A stretch of 64,000 bases of DNA from Phallus indusiatus. Its lineage: Eukaryota > Basidiomycota > Agaricomycetes > Phallales > Phallaceae. This document shows positions 36,155-48,212 of the stretch, one piece after another; position 1 is the stretch's first letter; each line of letters opens with the position of its first letter. The stretch is from NCBI GenBank assembly GCA_027605045.1, contig JAQFWX010000014.1:62001-126000 (forward strand), given 5' to 3'. Made by a program: the position numbers and the translations under genes. Under the pieces are notes generated by a model, which did no database searches, had not been told where the DNA came from, and saw nothing but the letters and a program-made list of their open reading frames with translations.

Positions 36155-37393
36155 ATGGCCGAATCACGTACAGGTGTGCATTGTACATGATTTTACGCCC
36201 TTATCGGCTTGATCTAACAATGAATCTTTATACAAGAATTGCTCGCTTGGGTGAACGAGCTTTTATCAATTTCGTATACTAAAGTCGAGCAATGTGGAAC
36301 TGGAGCTGCATATTGTCAGATTATGGATTCGATATACGGTATGATCTACCACTCTCTCTTTGAAGAATGTCTTTTTTGTTTATCAATGTGGATCTTTGGG
36401 CGAGAACAGGTGATGTGCCGATGGTCCGAGTTAAAATGAACGCAAAGCACGAATATGAATTTGTCGCTAATTACAAAGTCCTTCAAAACCTGTTTAAAGC
36501 AAAGAAAGTAGATAAGGCGCGTCTTTTTTCCATCATCTACCTTGCCTCTCTCCCAGGGTTCTCATCCCTTCCCATCAACGCTTCACTATCGAAATGGTTT
36601 ATTAATGTCCCTGTTTTTGTTTATATTAGCCCATCCCAGTTGAGAAATTAACTAAATGCAAAATGCAGTACGTTTTATTAGTCTCGTTTCGTCCGTGCTT
36701 GGTCAACTGATGTGGCGGTTCTTCGTGGCTCGCTCTTTCAGAGACAACCTCGAATTCTTGCAATGGATGAAAAAGTTTTGGGATCAGAACTACGGTGGAC
36801 AACCATACGACCCTGTTGCACGTCGCAAAGGCGCCCCAGTCGAAACACCAGCCACGATTGCCCCATTGCAGCCTTCAAACCGTTTGACATCGGGAGCACC
36901 TCCGCGTGGCAAAACACCTATTGGTGGTATGTTCGTTTCCTTTTCCAACTTTCAGACTCTGGGGTTTTGACTATAAGACTTTTTACTTTGAAAAGGTCCT
37001 CGAGCAGCTTCTGCTCAACAGAATGAGACGATCCTCAATTTACAAGGGCAATTGCGGGAGGTGAACACTCATCTGGAAGGCTTGGAAAAAGAACGAGATT
37101 TTTACTTCTCAAAAGTAAGTAAATCATTCTCTCCTGTTTTTAATGCTGTTATATCGTCTTTTTCTTTAGCTTCGTGAGATTGAAATACTGGTCCAGCAAC
37201 AACTGGAAACGCTAGAAGCCGCTGGGAGCGATGACAACCTCTTACGAGAAATACAAAAGATTTTGTATAGCACAGAAGTAAGCTAACATTCTTAACTATA
37301 TACAGCATGTTGATAACACAGCAACAATCCCTGCAGGATGGTTTTGAAGTACCGGAAAACGGACAGGCCCTCGACGAGGAGGAGACCTTCTAG
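36155..37393 (+). CDS. EB1-family microtubule plus-end binding protein (Bim1/Mal3 homologue)
   Basis: Tracks growing microtubule plus ends and recruits +TIP partners. Eight exons (36155-36173, 36237-36338, 36410-36516, 36630-36667, 36742-36926, 36996-37114, 37170-37277, 37337-37393) give 244 residues. The calponin-homology domain fills about 1-120: [45 protein letters not shown] and [17 protein letters not shown] Pro/Ser linker follows, then the EB-homology coiled coil (about 175-225: [32 protein letters not shown]). The tail is acidic and ends in EEETF rather than EEY. Intron 3 (36517-36629) must start with GC (AAG/gcgcgt) to keep the conserved VDKPIPVEKL; a GT donor at 36508 would delete three conserved residues. 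Confidence 0.93.
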
Positions 37394-37886
37394 AGCTACT
37401 CGATGACCATCTGCCCACTCTCTTCCTCTTTTCTTTCACACTCCGACCCTTTCTCCTTTGTAGTATTTCCTTCTCTCCTCCTTTTGAATCAAGATATACA
37501 TAATCTATACCTCGTAACATTGTTCGCGCTTTGGTATATTTCCTCGCATCGCCGTGTGTTTTAAGCAATTCTCTTCTCTCTGTTCCGTCTCTAGTACTCT
37601 TTTTAATAGAAGGAAGATCAGGATTTCCATTTCAAATAACATATCCCGGGCTCTCTTCGCATCTCTTATTCAATGTCATCTCATTCATCGTGTGTTTATT
37701 CTGAGAAGACAACTTGACATAATGACGGAAACAACTTTACAAACAAACGTCTATAATTCAACTAATATTTCATATTTGTAATTTGTAATGGTAACATTCA
37801 AAATAGACTTCTTTTAATCAAAGTACAACCTGTATTCTTGCGGCTTGTTTCGTTGGACATAAAAATAAAAGGGGGTGCACAGGTTC
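37394..37886. other. Convergent 3' region of EB1 and transaldolase
   Basis: About 490 bp between convergent genes, pyrimidine-rich on the plus strand near EB1 and AT-rich towards transaldolase. No gene or repeat is seen. Confidence 0.4.
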
Positions 37887-39182
37887 TCAAGCCGACAACT
37901 TCTTCTTGAGGATGTCTTTAAGAGTTTGACCGTCTTCTGCGAATTTCTTTATACCCTCGTGCAACTTGTCGAACGCCATGGTATCTTGCAATAGTTCCCA
38001 GCGGAAGGCTGGTTCGTTGTCGACGAAAGATACCTTGGTGATAAGTTCTCCTTTAGCAGCGGTTTTAGAATCGAGTTTCTGAGGAACGGGTTCCGTCGAC
38101 TTTTGCAGTTCTTCCAATAATGGGGGCGCGATCGTTAGGAAATCTACACCTGCGAGCGCTTTGATTTCACCAGTCTTGTTTTTTCATGTCAGCATTCCTC
38201 GGTGGTGGTTTGACGAGTAGATTATAATGACATACGTTTCGGAATGAAGCACCCATAACAATGGTTTTGTAACCATGTTGCTTGTAGTAGTTGAAGATCT
38301 TCTTGACACTCTTGACACCGGGGTCGGCATCACCTTCGTATGGGCCATCGTTGGGCTTGTTCTTCTTGTACCAATCCAGGATACGCCCGACGAAGGGAGA
38401 GATGAGTGTGACATTAGCTTCGGCGCAGGCGACAGCTTGACCGAAGCCAAAGAGGAGGGTCAAATTGCAGTGAATGTTGTCGTTCTTTTCGAGTTCACGA
38501 GCGGCTTGAATGCCCTCCCATGTAGATGCGATCTTGATGAGGATACGGTCTCGATGAACACCGATGGATTCGTAAAGCGCAATCAACTCCTTTGCCTATA
38601 GAGAAGAGTAAGGTTTGAGAAGTGAAATATACACGTTGAAACGATTATTTCTCATTACTTTTGCTTTGGTGCCTTCTTTATCGAAAGAGAGACGAGCATC
38701 AACTTCGGTTGAGACACGACCAGGAATGATCTTTAAGATTTCCTTTCCGAATTCAACCAACTAGTTGACGATAAGCGTTGTGGACAAATACGAAAAGAAG
38801 ATGAAGTGATCTTACAAGACGGTCAACAGCGAACTCTGCTTGCTTGTTGATGTCGGAGGATTTCTCCTTTGCGTATTTGATAGCGACATCAATGAGATGA
38901 GAGTATTGGGGTTTGTTTGCAGCAGCTAGTAGGAGACTGGAATGTGAGGGGGAAAAGATTGCTAGGTGAAAAAAGCCATTGAATATATATATATCGTCTA
39001 GCCGGCGAACCTTGGGTTTGTTGTCGCATCTTGTGGCTTGTACACATCGATGGCTGATCAGTGACCGTTTTGCTTCAGTTCCAATACTGATATGTTAAAT
39101 AATTTGACTTGCATTCAAAATCTCCTGAATCCGATACTACAACAGTTCCTGTATTTTTGAGTAGGTCAAGGGAAGTCGACAT
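37887..39182 (-). CDS. TAL1: Transaldolase
   Basis: Non-oxidative pentose phosphate pathway enzyme moving a dihydroxyacetone unit between sugar phosphates in the cytosol. Six exons (39113-39182, 39011-39053, 38816-38936, 38659-38760, 38236-38595, 37887-38174) give 327 residues, the usual length. The Schiff-base lysine is K133 in [11 protein letters not shown]. Other motifs are [61 protein letters not shown] and MGASFRNTGEI. The first intron (39054-39112) starts with the classic GC donor GCAAGT; its removal gives [17 protein letters not shown], as in all homologues. The gene is convergent with EB1. Confidence 0.95.
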
Positions 39183-39608
39183 GGTGGTGGTAGTGATGGT
39201 GGTGGTGGTTACGGTTAATCTCTAAGACTTGGAACCACAATCCGCATCATCTTGGTTACGTGAGAAACCCCACAGCATACTCCGGCTTAGCGCTAATCCA
39301 AATCTATCACCGGCGGTGCCGCGACCGTCAGTTCCTTTTTCCTTGTCAATTTGACGGTCTCCCATTTGCTCGGGAACTTGTTGGAAATAACCGCAAAGCC
39401 AATGCGGATTGCTGAATTGAATTGTGGTGTCACGAACGTTGATTTATTGCCTTGTATGGGCGTTCTCTCTGGAGCGAACGTTTACAATGCCATTACACAT
39501 AATATCATTCCAACGTATCAATTATTACTATGCTTTCACTACAGCGAATATGGCGGTATGTAATACACAAATTCAGTCCATCCCATAATAAGACCTAGTT
39601 TCCTTTCC
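39183..39608. other. Intergenic between transaldolase start and CsbD paralogue 2
   Basis: About 430 bp. A GGTGGTGGTGATGG tract lies just upstream of the transaldolase start (a CA/CC-rich 5' leader on the coding strand). No other feature is seen. Confidence 0.4.
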
Positions 39609-40108
39609 CTACGACGATATTGGCTTATTGAGCTCCATTTCGGTCTTGCCCTTGTCATGCTTCAAGTTGCCTTGATAAGAAGAAGGAACGTTAGCTCTTA
39701 AGTTCGTCTATTGTTCGGACTATACTTATTTACCTGACACTTGCTGTTGGGTATCACCGGTAATAGCACCAGTAACAGCGTCGATCTTGCCTGACACTCT
39801 GTCTGCTGCTCCATCAGCGTAGTTTTTGGCTTGTGCTGCAGTAATTTCGGCTTCTCCTGCTGCATGCTCTTCTTGGCCGGAACGACGCCACGAATCGGAG
39901 CCCGTCAAATTACCGACCTAAATATAACACTCTCAGTATATTTGAAACCACAATCCAATAAACTTAACATACGGTTTCAACTAGCGTTCCTTTCACCGAG
40001 TGGAATTGGCCATTGTATTGGCTGCAACGTCGTAATATAAGTCACCACGTTTTCGACAGTAGGCAATAACAACACATACCTTGGTGCCGCATTAGTGTTG
40101 TCTGACAT
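39609..40108 (-). CDS. CsbD-like small stress protein (paralogue 2)
   Basis: Four exons (40080-40108, 39973-40021, 39734-39917, 39609-39670) encode 107 residues. It matches paralogue 1 motif by motif: QYNGQFHSVKGTLVETVGNLTG, SGQEEHAAGEAEITAAQAK, NYADGAADRVSGKIDAVTGAITGD and GNLKHDKGKTEMELNKPIS. Compared with paralogue 1, the two middle exons are fused into one and the first exon carries an extra nine codons (MSDNTNAAP). The opposite orientation and the EB1-transaldolase pair in between suggest an inverted duplication of the flanks or a segmental inversion. It probably has the same stress-related role. Confidence 0.85.
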
Positions 40109-40523
40109 TCTGGATGTTGTTTGAGTAGAAAATATAACAAATTTGAGTGAATTGGTTGAATTTTGTGAGTTGCGTTTGTCTCAAATTTATACCACCGGCT
40201 GATGACGCAACTAGGTTAGGTATGACGTCAACCCGCCACTTGCTTTACAATCTACACTGCACTGCGTCGTCACGAATGATTTCACAACTAGATCGACTCC
40301 ACAACAACTTGATGAACTCAGCAACGAGAAATATTTCAGGTGATTCTAGAATTTGGATCGATCTCGTGGCTAATTTCCCAGCATTGGGTACGCACACAGA
40401 CGCGTAACATGAAACGCTGAATAGAAACAAAGTTCAATATTCAGTAAAGCGGAGTATGTATATAATGTTTATTAATAGGATGCGCTACTTTGCAGAAAGA
40501 ATGAATGAATTCAAGGATGAACT
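40109..40523. other. Intergenic between CsbD paralogue 2 and terpene synthase A
   Basis: About 410 bp, including the CsbD promoter side. An 86-codon plus frame (40147-40407) has no motif. Nothing supportable is seen. Confidence 0.35.
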
Positions 40524-41772
40524 CTAATGAAAGCCCAGTTCTTTCAAACGATACCTGGGCAGGGTGAGATGCCATTCGCTAATAATACATAGATGAGCGC
40601 CGATTGGAAAAATTGTCGGGAGAAACTCACACAAATCCTCTTTCAAAATTCTTCCAAATATTCACCGCCTTTTCGCTTATATTCTCCATCGCTTTATACA
40701 TTATTTGTCTGCTGACTTTCAATTCGCCTAGGAGATCATCGCAAATTTCGTATCGAGATTTGTTCTCTATTTTTGCACGAGTCCATATATATGTTCCTGT
40801 TTCTCCTTGTGATTCTTCTTTGTGGAATCTAACCATGCGATATATCGGTGAGAATATAATAAACGATGTATGAAACCCACGATAGAAGATCATTCGTCGC
40901 ACTAAACCAAAAGCTGAAGTTGGGTACAGCTTGAATGAGGTCTATGGCACTAAATCCATCCTGCTTTGTGAATCCAAGCAGGCCATAACTGAAAATTCCG
41001 GTTGCATCGCGAAGATACCAGGCAAAACGATCTTCGCCTTGAATAAAACGCCTTTTCTCAAGTTGCTGTTCCAAGCAGGTATAAGATACAAATTGAAGAG
41101 TTCCATTCATAATCAGAGACGCAATTAAGGGGTCGTAAAATTGCCACATCTTGTTGAGGACCTCCGCATAGACGGTGAGAACGGGGTCGAGTTGGGGTTG
41201 GCCGGTCAATAAACGTTGACCAAACTCTTTGAAAGGCACTGGATCCACAAATATCATTTCATCAATATACATGCAAAACCTGGTAAAAGATTTCAGTTTG
41301 AAGAAGAAGGGGAAAGGATGGTCAATACCACAAATATAAAGCCGCATTCTTCTTGACATCCATCGGAAGAGTTGGGTGAGGAAGCTATTTTAAAACGAGG
41401 ATCCTGGATAAGCCTGCTATATGATGTGTAATAAATAGCATTAACTCACCTGGACTAAAGCCGCCATCAGGTGAAGAATTCTCTTCAACAATGAGCACTC
41501 TAGCCCTCTTGTAATCATGATTTTGTGCATATAGTCCTCGAGTTCTTGATTAACGGGATTGATGCCAGTAGGAGAGTAGTCAAAGTCGTCTAGAAATGCT
41601 TCCAGAGTAGCTACTACTCGCTCTAGAAGAACCAAAAATTCAAAAATTGATTCGTCCAAGCGGTATTACAGAATAATAGTGTTTTACCAGGTTGATAAAT
41701 TGACTTTGAGCCTTCAGCTTCATTGCTATCGGCGCTAGGGAAATCGGAATTGAGCGACATTTTTTGAATCAT
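40524..41772 (-). CDS. Tri5-like sesquiterpene synthase A
   Basis: Class I terpene cyclase of the trichodiene-synthase-like (Tri5) family, expected to cyclise farnesyl diphosphate. Six exons (41688-41772, 41450-41622, 41329-41384, 40881-41279, 40631-40828, 40524-40554) give 313 residues. The N-terminal helix FLDDFDYSPTGINP is followed by the Asp-rich region YIDEMIFVD (D111, E112, D117). The NSE-type motif NDLLSFHKE (234-242) is complete. The C-terminus, YRLKELGFH, is encoded by a separate 31-nt last exon. The start at 41772 aligns with the paralogue; an upstream in-frame ATG at 41820 lies only 17 nt from the TATA element and is unlikely. The product cannot be predicted. Confidence 0.88.
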
Positions 41773-41836
41773 CGAAGTATTTGGAGTAAAAACCTGTCGC
41801 TGTACTCGCTGCTCTCTCATAGATCAAGCTACGGTG

Positions 41837-41844
41837 TTATATAT
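41837..41844 (-). promoter_or_regulatory. TATA-like element of terpene synthase A
   Basis: ATATATAA on the minus strand, 65 nt upstream of the chosen start at 41772. Terpene synthase B has a TATATAAA at the same distance, so the core promoters appear duplicated together with the genes. Confidence 0.55.
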
Positions 41845-43724
41845 GTCACTGAGAGACTGGCTGCGCAGCATAATATCCCCTGTGCATGAATAATTAGCAG
41901 TCGAATAAAGAAAGCAAAGTTGGAACACCTGGATAAGAATAGTTTTTCATCAATGGCTAATTATCTGCCAGACTCAATTTTGATATCAATCAAATTAGTG
42001 TTGATACAAGCAGAACCTGCAATCACCCTCTCTTGGAAAGCTAAAACAAATATGTACTGCTATGGGATGGAATCGAACAAAGCCCTAGCCCTGATTGAAG
42101 TAATTAAAAATGTGCCAGTGTAGGTACTAGACTGAGAACTTCATGCCGTTGCGACATCTTACTTCCGAGTGTATGATCAACTAGGTTCATCCTTGACACA
42201 AAATTCATGTGATAATCAGACGAAGTATTCCTCTCTTGAACAAAACTGATAATCCCCCTAATTCGTACTAGTCGTGCCAAAAGTGAGCTAATTGACGAAG
42301 AAAAACTAATTTAACAAATTTGGCTTCCTGGTAATAGATCATTCTATCCATCATCATTCTAGAACTCACGAGTCTGCCTATAGAAATCAAATATAAAGTC
42401 CGAGACTCGATCCCGAACGACAGTCGTCCGAGGGTTGTGTCCGATCTGTTTGCGCCTTGCCATCGAGCGCGTGAACTGATATATTGAATTGCGTTGCAAA
42501 TTATTTTATTCAATGTAAATGCTTTGTCGCTCGCGCTTATGCCTTACTTTATCAGTCGTATATGTTTTTTTCTTCCTGATTAGGCGCGTAAATTTTATCT
42601 GAAAGTTTCCGCCGTTGAAAGGCAGTACCAAGGCTATGCGGCAGATCTAAAAGTACTACTCCCCTGCTGGAGATTTAAAAAAACTCATTTATCTGAGGAT
42701 TGCTCACGCGAAGAGGAGCTGATTGGACAGTTCCGGAAGAGGACGCCAAGCAAAACCCGGGTCCCGCCGCCAGCGGCTTCCCCATTTTAGAAAGATTGCG
42801 TCTTCAGACGGCTCTGAAAGCTCGATTGCTCGTATATGCACATATATTATCATCGCAAATTGATGGATCAATTCGACATCGTCACTCAAGACGATTGTTG
42901 GGCGAATTTGGATGACAATGTTGTCTCATCAAGACGTTCTCTCGGTTTTCTAATTTTGCTATTTCTTTTCCTTTAGTATTGCATTCTTACTAATGTCTAC
43001 TTTATCAACTTTAAATATACCCTAGTCTTATCCAAGCTCCGTAACACAACGCAATCGTTCTAATCATAAGACTCTTATTTCCCAATTTGTTTATTAGACT
43101 TCTATTTCCATTACCCCAAATTAAACTTCGCTAATAAATAAGTAGGCTTTTTTGGATATAAAAAGCCCGATGACAATTCGGAACACTTACACTCTAAAAA
43201 CTTTCAAAACAGATTTCTTCTAGAAGAGGATTTTTTTCCCACACTTCCTGTTACGCTGATCAGTGATCTGGGTTTCAGCTCTGAAGCACATCCCCCATCT
43301 TGAAACTTCCAGAGCGCTGATCACTAATCGGCGGCATTCCTTGCATGCGATTCACATAATCTACAACAGCAGTGGTACATTACCGTTGCCAATCATCTCT
43401 GACTAAACTGGATCTTCAGCAGCGAGGAAAATCCAAGCATTTTCTGTTACTCTTAGAATTTTCGCCAATCGTGGTAATGATTACACATCAACAAGAGCGT
43501 CGCTACTTGGTTGGGAAAACGCTTTTAAATAACATTTTGTTTAAGCAAAGCCATTGTTTATCAATACAGGTTCAGTTACAGATAGAGGTACACAAAAGGA
43601 AGATGGATGGATGTTATCAGAAACCTAGCTCTTTCAGACGATATCGAGGTTGGATTAAATGCCATTCACTTAATACGGATGAAATTCGTCAGCCATTGAA
43701 ATTGATACGTTTTCAGGTGAATAC
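41845..43724. other. Spacer between the two terpene synthase genes
   Basis: About 1.9 kb. Open frames at 42268-42513 (minus) and 42700-42915 (plus) have no recognisable motif or partner exon. A GCTGATCA-type inverted pair around 43255-43330 (GCTGATCAGTGATC and GCTGATCACTAATC) is noted. No third synthase fragment was found. Confidence 0.4.
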
Positions 43725-44850
43725 TCACACGAAGCCTCTCTCAAAAGCTCGCCAGAGATTCACCGCCTTTGGGCTGACGTTTGCCATCGTCTTATGGATT
43801 ATCCGTCTGCTTGCCTTTAGTTCCTCCACAAGCTCTTCGCAAGTTTCATATCGAGACTTGTTCTCTGTCTCAGCACGAGTCCAAATGTATGTTCCAGTTT
43901 CTCCTTGTGATTCCTCTTTGTGGAACCTGATCATAAAATGTTAGAGGTGATCGAGTAAAGAAATGTGTTGTAGAACTCACGATAAAAGGTCATTTGTAGC
44001 ACTAAACCAAAAGCTGAAGTTTGGTAAAGCTTGAATGAGATCGACTGCACTAAATCCGTCTTCTTTCGTAAAACCAAGTAACCCGTAATTGAAAATGCCA
44101 GTTGCATCCCGCAAATACCAAGCGAAACGGTCTTCACCTCGAACCAGACGCGTCTTCTCCAGTTCAGGCTCTACGCAGGTATACGACACAAATTGGAGAG
44201 TGCCGTTAAGGATCAAAGACGCAACTATAGGGTCGTAGAATGTCCACATCCTATTGAGGACTTCCACGAAAACTGTGAGAGCGGGGTCGAGCTGAGGTCT
44301 CCCGGTCAATAAACGCTGGCCAAACTCTTTCAGGGGTACTGGGTCTTCCAATATCTTCTCTTCGACATATAAGCAGAGCCTTTATAAGATGTTTAGAAAG
44401 AAGGAAGGGGAAGAAGAAAAATGTCACATACCACATATATAAACCCGCATTTTTCTTGACATCCATGGGAAGAGTTGGGTGACAAAGCTTTCATAACAAT
44501 CAAATAAGCCTATTGTATGCCGCGATAACGTTATGTTAACTTTTTACCTGAACAAGGCAAGCCATGAGAGGAAGAGTTTTCTTCAACAATGGACACTCTA
44601 GTCCTCTGGTAATCATGAGTTCCCGCATATAATCCTCCAGTTCTTGATTGATTGGAGTTATGCCAGTGGGAGAGTAGTTGAAGTCGTCTAAAAAAGCTTG
44701 CAAGGCACCTACGACTCGTTCTTGGAGGGGAGAAAACACGTCATGAGAGTAGTCCTAGAAGAAGTATAATGAAGCTTTACCAGGTTGATAGACTGACTTA
44801 AAGCCTTCATTGGAGTCGAAATTAGATAATGATTTGTTAACCTGGGTCAT
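43725..44850 (-). CDS. Tri5-like sesquiterpene synthase B (variant metal motif, shortened C-terminus)
   Basis: Tandem paralogue of synthase A with the same intron positions and phases: exons 44781-44850, 44548-44720, 44432-44487, 43981-44379 and 43725-43926, 299 residues. Long stretches are nearly identical to A (FSATNDLLSF; SQGETGTYIWTRA). The first metal motif reads YVEEKILED (E106, E107, D112), so the leading Asp of A is Glu here. The NSE motif (N229-D230...K-E) is intact. The last intron donor (GT/gtgagt) is kept, but its acceptor has changed from cag/G to tcg/A, so translation should stop at the TGA at 43725 and lose the YRLKELGF tail still recognisable in the DNA at about 43630-43655. 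It may be active, altered or dying. Confidence 0.82.
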
Positions 44851-44918
44851 TTAATGGTATGAAGTAAGAGCCGGGAGAACTTGTCGTTGCGCTATCTCAT
44901 AGCTCTCATTTCATCGTA

Positions 44919-44926
44919 TTTATATA
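44919..44926 (-). promoter_or_regulatory. TATA-like element of terpene synthase B
   Basis: TATATAAA on the minus strand, 69 nt upstream of the start at 44850, matching the position in synthase A. Confidence 0.55.
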
Positions 44927-47900
44927 TGGAGTCGAAAGGCTCTGTCTCACGAAATGTAGAGGTCCGGCATTCACGAAAGTCAGCGATTGAATGAAGATAG
45001 AAGGAACGGAACCGGTGAGATATTGTCTTGCGAATGATCTGCTAAGCTTAATTCAATTGACAAGTTTCAAGCCTAGAGCTTACACGGAGAAACTTGCGGT
45101 CCCTGGTTAGAATGCCAAAATGCGGTTCTTCATTGGAATTTTTGATACTCCAGTGAAACGCCCTCTCCACTTGGCTAACCATTACGAGAATGTAGGGGTT
45201 GTAGCATGTGCATACGCCAATTGTGGCACGGACGATGTCGTAGATGACAAACTACGATATCCCGGAACGCGAGACAATCAAACAAATTTATCATGTACGG
45301 AGCGCGTTATCGCCAGTGTATCTTTTATTTTCTCGGGAGAAGTTGATGGATATCGGGGCTTGGTGGAGGCGAGATGATGGGGTTCTTTATTTACAGTTAG
45401 CCGTTGGGTCATATTACTTCCGAAGAATTATCTCACTGTGCATGTCCAAATCAGTTCACCTTACCGCTGTCGCGGGAACTACAGGGAAGGATTTATACTG
45501 GAGGCCGAGAAAGACTCCGACCGACTTCGCCATTAGCTCCATAAACATCGATGGCTATTTAAAGCTCGTACTAGCCGTGCCAGCTTAACTGAGACTTTCT
45601 AAATGAAATCAGGCACCTACGCACTGAAATCAAGAGGTCAGTCACCACAAGGTATGGTAACTTGGAAACTTCTAGAGTCTCGATTCACAAATCACGACGA
45701 ATCCTAGTCAGACGCTTGACACGGAGATCGGGTCCGAATTGCGTTGTGCATCCGGCCCGCGGGAGGTCGAGTCTCGACGGTGGATTTATCATATGCCAAC
45801 TGTATTGTTTTGTCCGTTGTGTCATTCGCGGATATGCATGAAAATCGGAAATTAAATCTCACCTTCGAAGCTGTTAGTTAATACCCTTGAACCTAGAGTT
45901 GTCTCCGTGCTTAAAAGGCGGTGCCAAAGCCACAGCAGTGCTACTTCGTAGTTTAACCGCTATGACATCGACGTTTGACAATTCAGAAAATTCACGTTGA
46001 TTGTTTGAGAGACGGTTTAAAAATTCATCGTCTTCTACCTGTAGCGCGGAAATAATTATAGAATCCGAGCCGCCTTTCAACATCATTGATAAGGATCTGC
46101 CAATGTACAGGCTAATTCAAATGCCTGAAAGCAGTTTTCAAAAAGGAAAAAAAATGATGTGATGTGGATATTCATAGCTGTCTTCGGGTTAAACTCGATT
46201 TTAGGAAGCAAACGGACCGCGAGACACATTCCCATGTTTACAACACCCCCTACATTGAGGAATGTTTATTAGTGTGAATTAAGTTGGTATAAACGCTTGG
46301 AGTCAATGATGCAATCGATATGATAAGGGCGGAAAGAGGATCGGTCGTCAAAAGTGCCAGTCATAGTGCCAAGTTTCACTCTGAGAATGTTTGAATAACA
46401 AGGTTCAATAAATAGCCTCTAATATTCATAAAAATAAGAAAACCTGAAAAATGTGAGACACCCCTTGAATTATCGCAGAAAAAAAGGAAAAGCCCAATCA
46501 ATTGCGATCGGCAAGTTTGATTTCCGTGTCAAGGCGGGGAGACAAAGATATCAAGAGACGTCAAAGAAACAAGGGTATAGTTATTAGCCACAACAGACGT
46601 TGATTGAATGCAGTATACAACTAAAAGAACAACAAGAGTGACGAGTCATGATCATGCTGCACGGTTATAAGCTATTTGTTCCGACCTTCGGAGAATACAG
46701 AAGGGCAACTGTCGAGCTGCTGTCCCTGCTTATTTAAAAATAGCCAATTCGGAGTCGGGGTCCAACATATTATTCTACATATAAAACGGGAACCAAAGTC
46801 GCGGCAATGAAAAGTGCAAGCCTTCCTGTCGATGAGCTCCCTCAGGAATTGTAGAGCCCGTTATACGTGCACGGTCTCACCCCACGCCGAAACGAAATGT
46901 CTTTGTCTCAGATCTCCTACCTTTTGGGTTTGGGTTTGGGTTTCTTTCTCTTAAATATGCAAAACGTTGAAAAAAGAAAGTTAAACGTAAACTGTAAATT
47001 GCAGTCCTGGAACAGACGTCAGGCAATAGTACCCTCACGATAGTCAATCTATTGAACTGTACATCTTTTGATGGTTTAGAAGGCTGAAGCCTTTCGCCAC
47101 GGCGTTAGATTGAACATGCTGCATCTATGCGTCCGCTCAAACTGCACCTGGCCTGAAAAGACCGTTCGAGATAAGAGCTACCTTTTCGTCCGTCCACCTA
47201 ACTACATTCCACCCCCGAAGTGCATGAGGGGCAAAGTAGATTGGGCTGGGATTTATATTGGAGGTCTAGTATGCATCTAGTTGGTGCCGGGATGTTGTTT
47301 GTGCAGGGAGCCAGTGTCGTTGTGTAAGTTTGAGGACGCGGATTTTAAAGTAGTACGTGAAATTGATGCAGTATCTAGTATTGCTCGCAAATTTGATCGA
47401 TTTTCTCAGTCTACTTCATGCAGTTGTTTAAAAAAAAAACAAAAGACCGTAAACCGTATTCGTAATGCTCGTCATTGACGACAGCTACTGCGGAAAACCG
47501 GCGCGTGTAGTACACTGTAGCATGGTAAATGACCTTCCTCTAATTCATGAACTGTTCCTTGATAAAATAGCCTAATCTCAGCCACTGAGAAGGATTGATC
47601 TGAATCTACACATTATGTAGCACACGAACAAAGATATTTTGTTTGTATTATTTACATACCTTTAAAAGATTTATGCCAAAAATAGATTTCAATTGAAGCA
47701 TAACAGAGAAGAAATCTCTGACGCCGGCTATTTTACATTCTACGTAAAAGTCATTTTTAGTACTTTACTACCCTGTTCATATTAGTGCATATTCCAAGAC
47801 ATTTTTTCCGTCTTCGCCACTGCGGCCGTGGGGTGTGAAATTCCGTGCATTTGGGCGAAACTCAATCCCCGTCAATTGTTTTGCGAGAAGTTATCACTAC

Positions 47901-48212
47901 ATAACGGTAATGACATTAATGAATTAATGACAAGTGGTATGTAGAAGTACGTTTTCTGAATCTTCGACTTCTAGCGTAATATATTTTGCGTGAATTCAAG
48001 CCCTGCAGACAATCGCCGCCCGCCATCGACGTAATTACTTTTTGGGTAGAATATAAAATGCGCCTTTTCATTGATTAGACTGGTTTTTTGGTACATTAAG
48101 GCGTTCTGGCGTGTATATAAAGGCAGCTTAAGGAAATGGCTGAACCTCGAAAATTTCTAAACTCTCTACTTTTCATTTTTTGTGTCGAGCAAAATTATCC
48201 CGGAGACGAAAA
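44927..48212. other. Large gene-poor region
   Basis: About 3.3 kb, the longest gene-free stretch here. Frames at 45120-45588 (plus, two phases) and 45874-46086 (minus, 70 codons, acidic then hydrophobic) lack motifs and splice partners. The minus one has coding-like composition and may be a relic. I see no transposase, reverse transcriptase, terminal repeat or RNA gene. It ends in the AKR promoter. Confidence 0.4.
48114..48121 (+). promoter_or_regulatory. TATA box of the aldo/keto reductase gene
   Basis: TATATAAA followed by GGCAGC lies 91 nt upstream of the ATG at 48213, with a pyrimidine-rich stretch between, as expected for a fungal core promoter. Confidence 0.6.

Noticed and set aside
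41773..41820. Upstream in-frame ATG of terpene synthase A
   Set aside because: It lies 17 nt from the TATA-like element and has no counterpart in paralogue B; the start at 41772 aligns with B.
45120..45588. Overlapping plus frames in the gene-poor region
   Set aside because: Two phases compete and neither shows motifs or clean splice extension.
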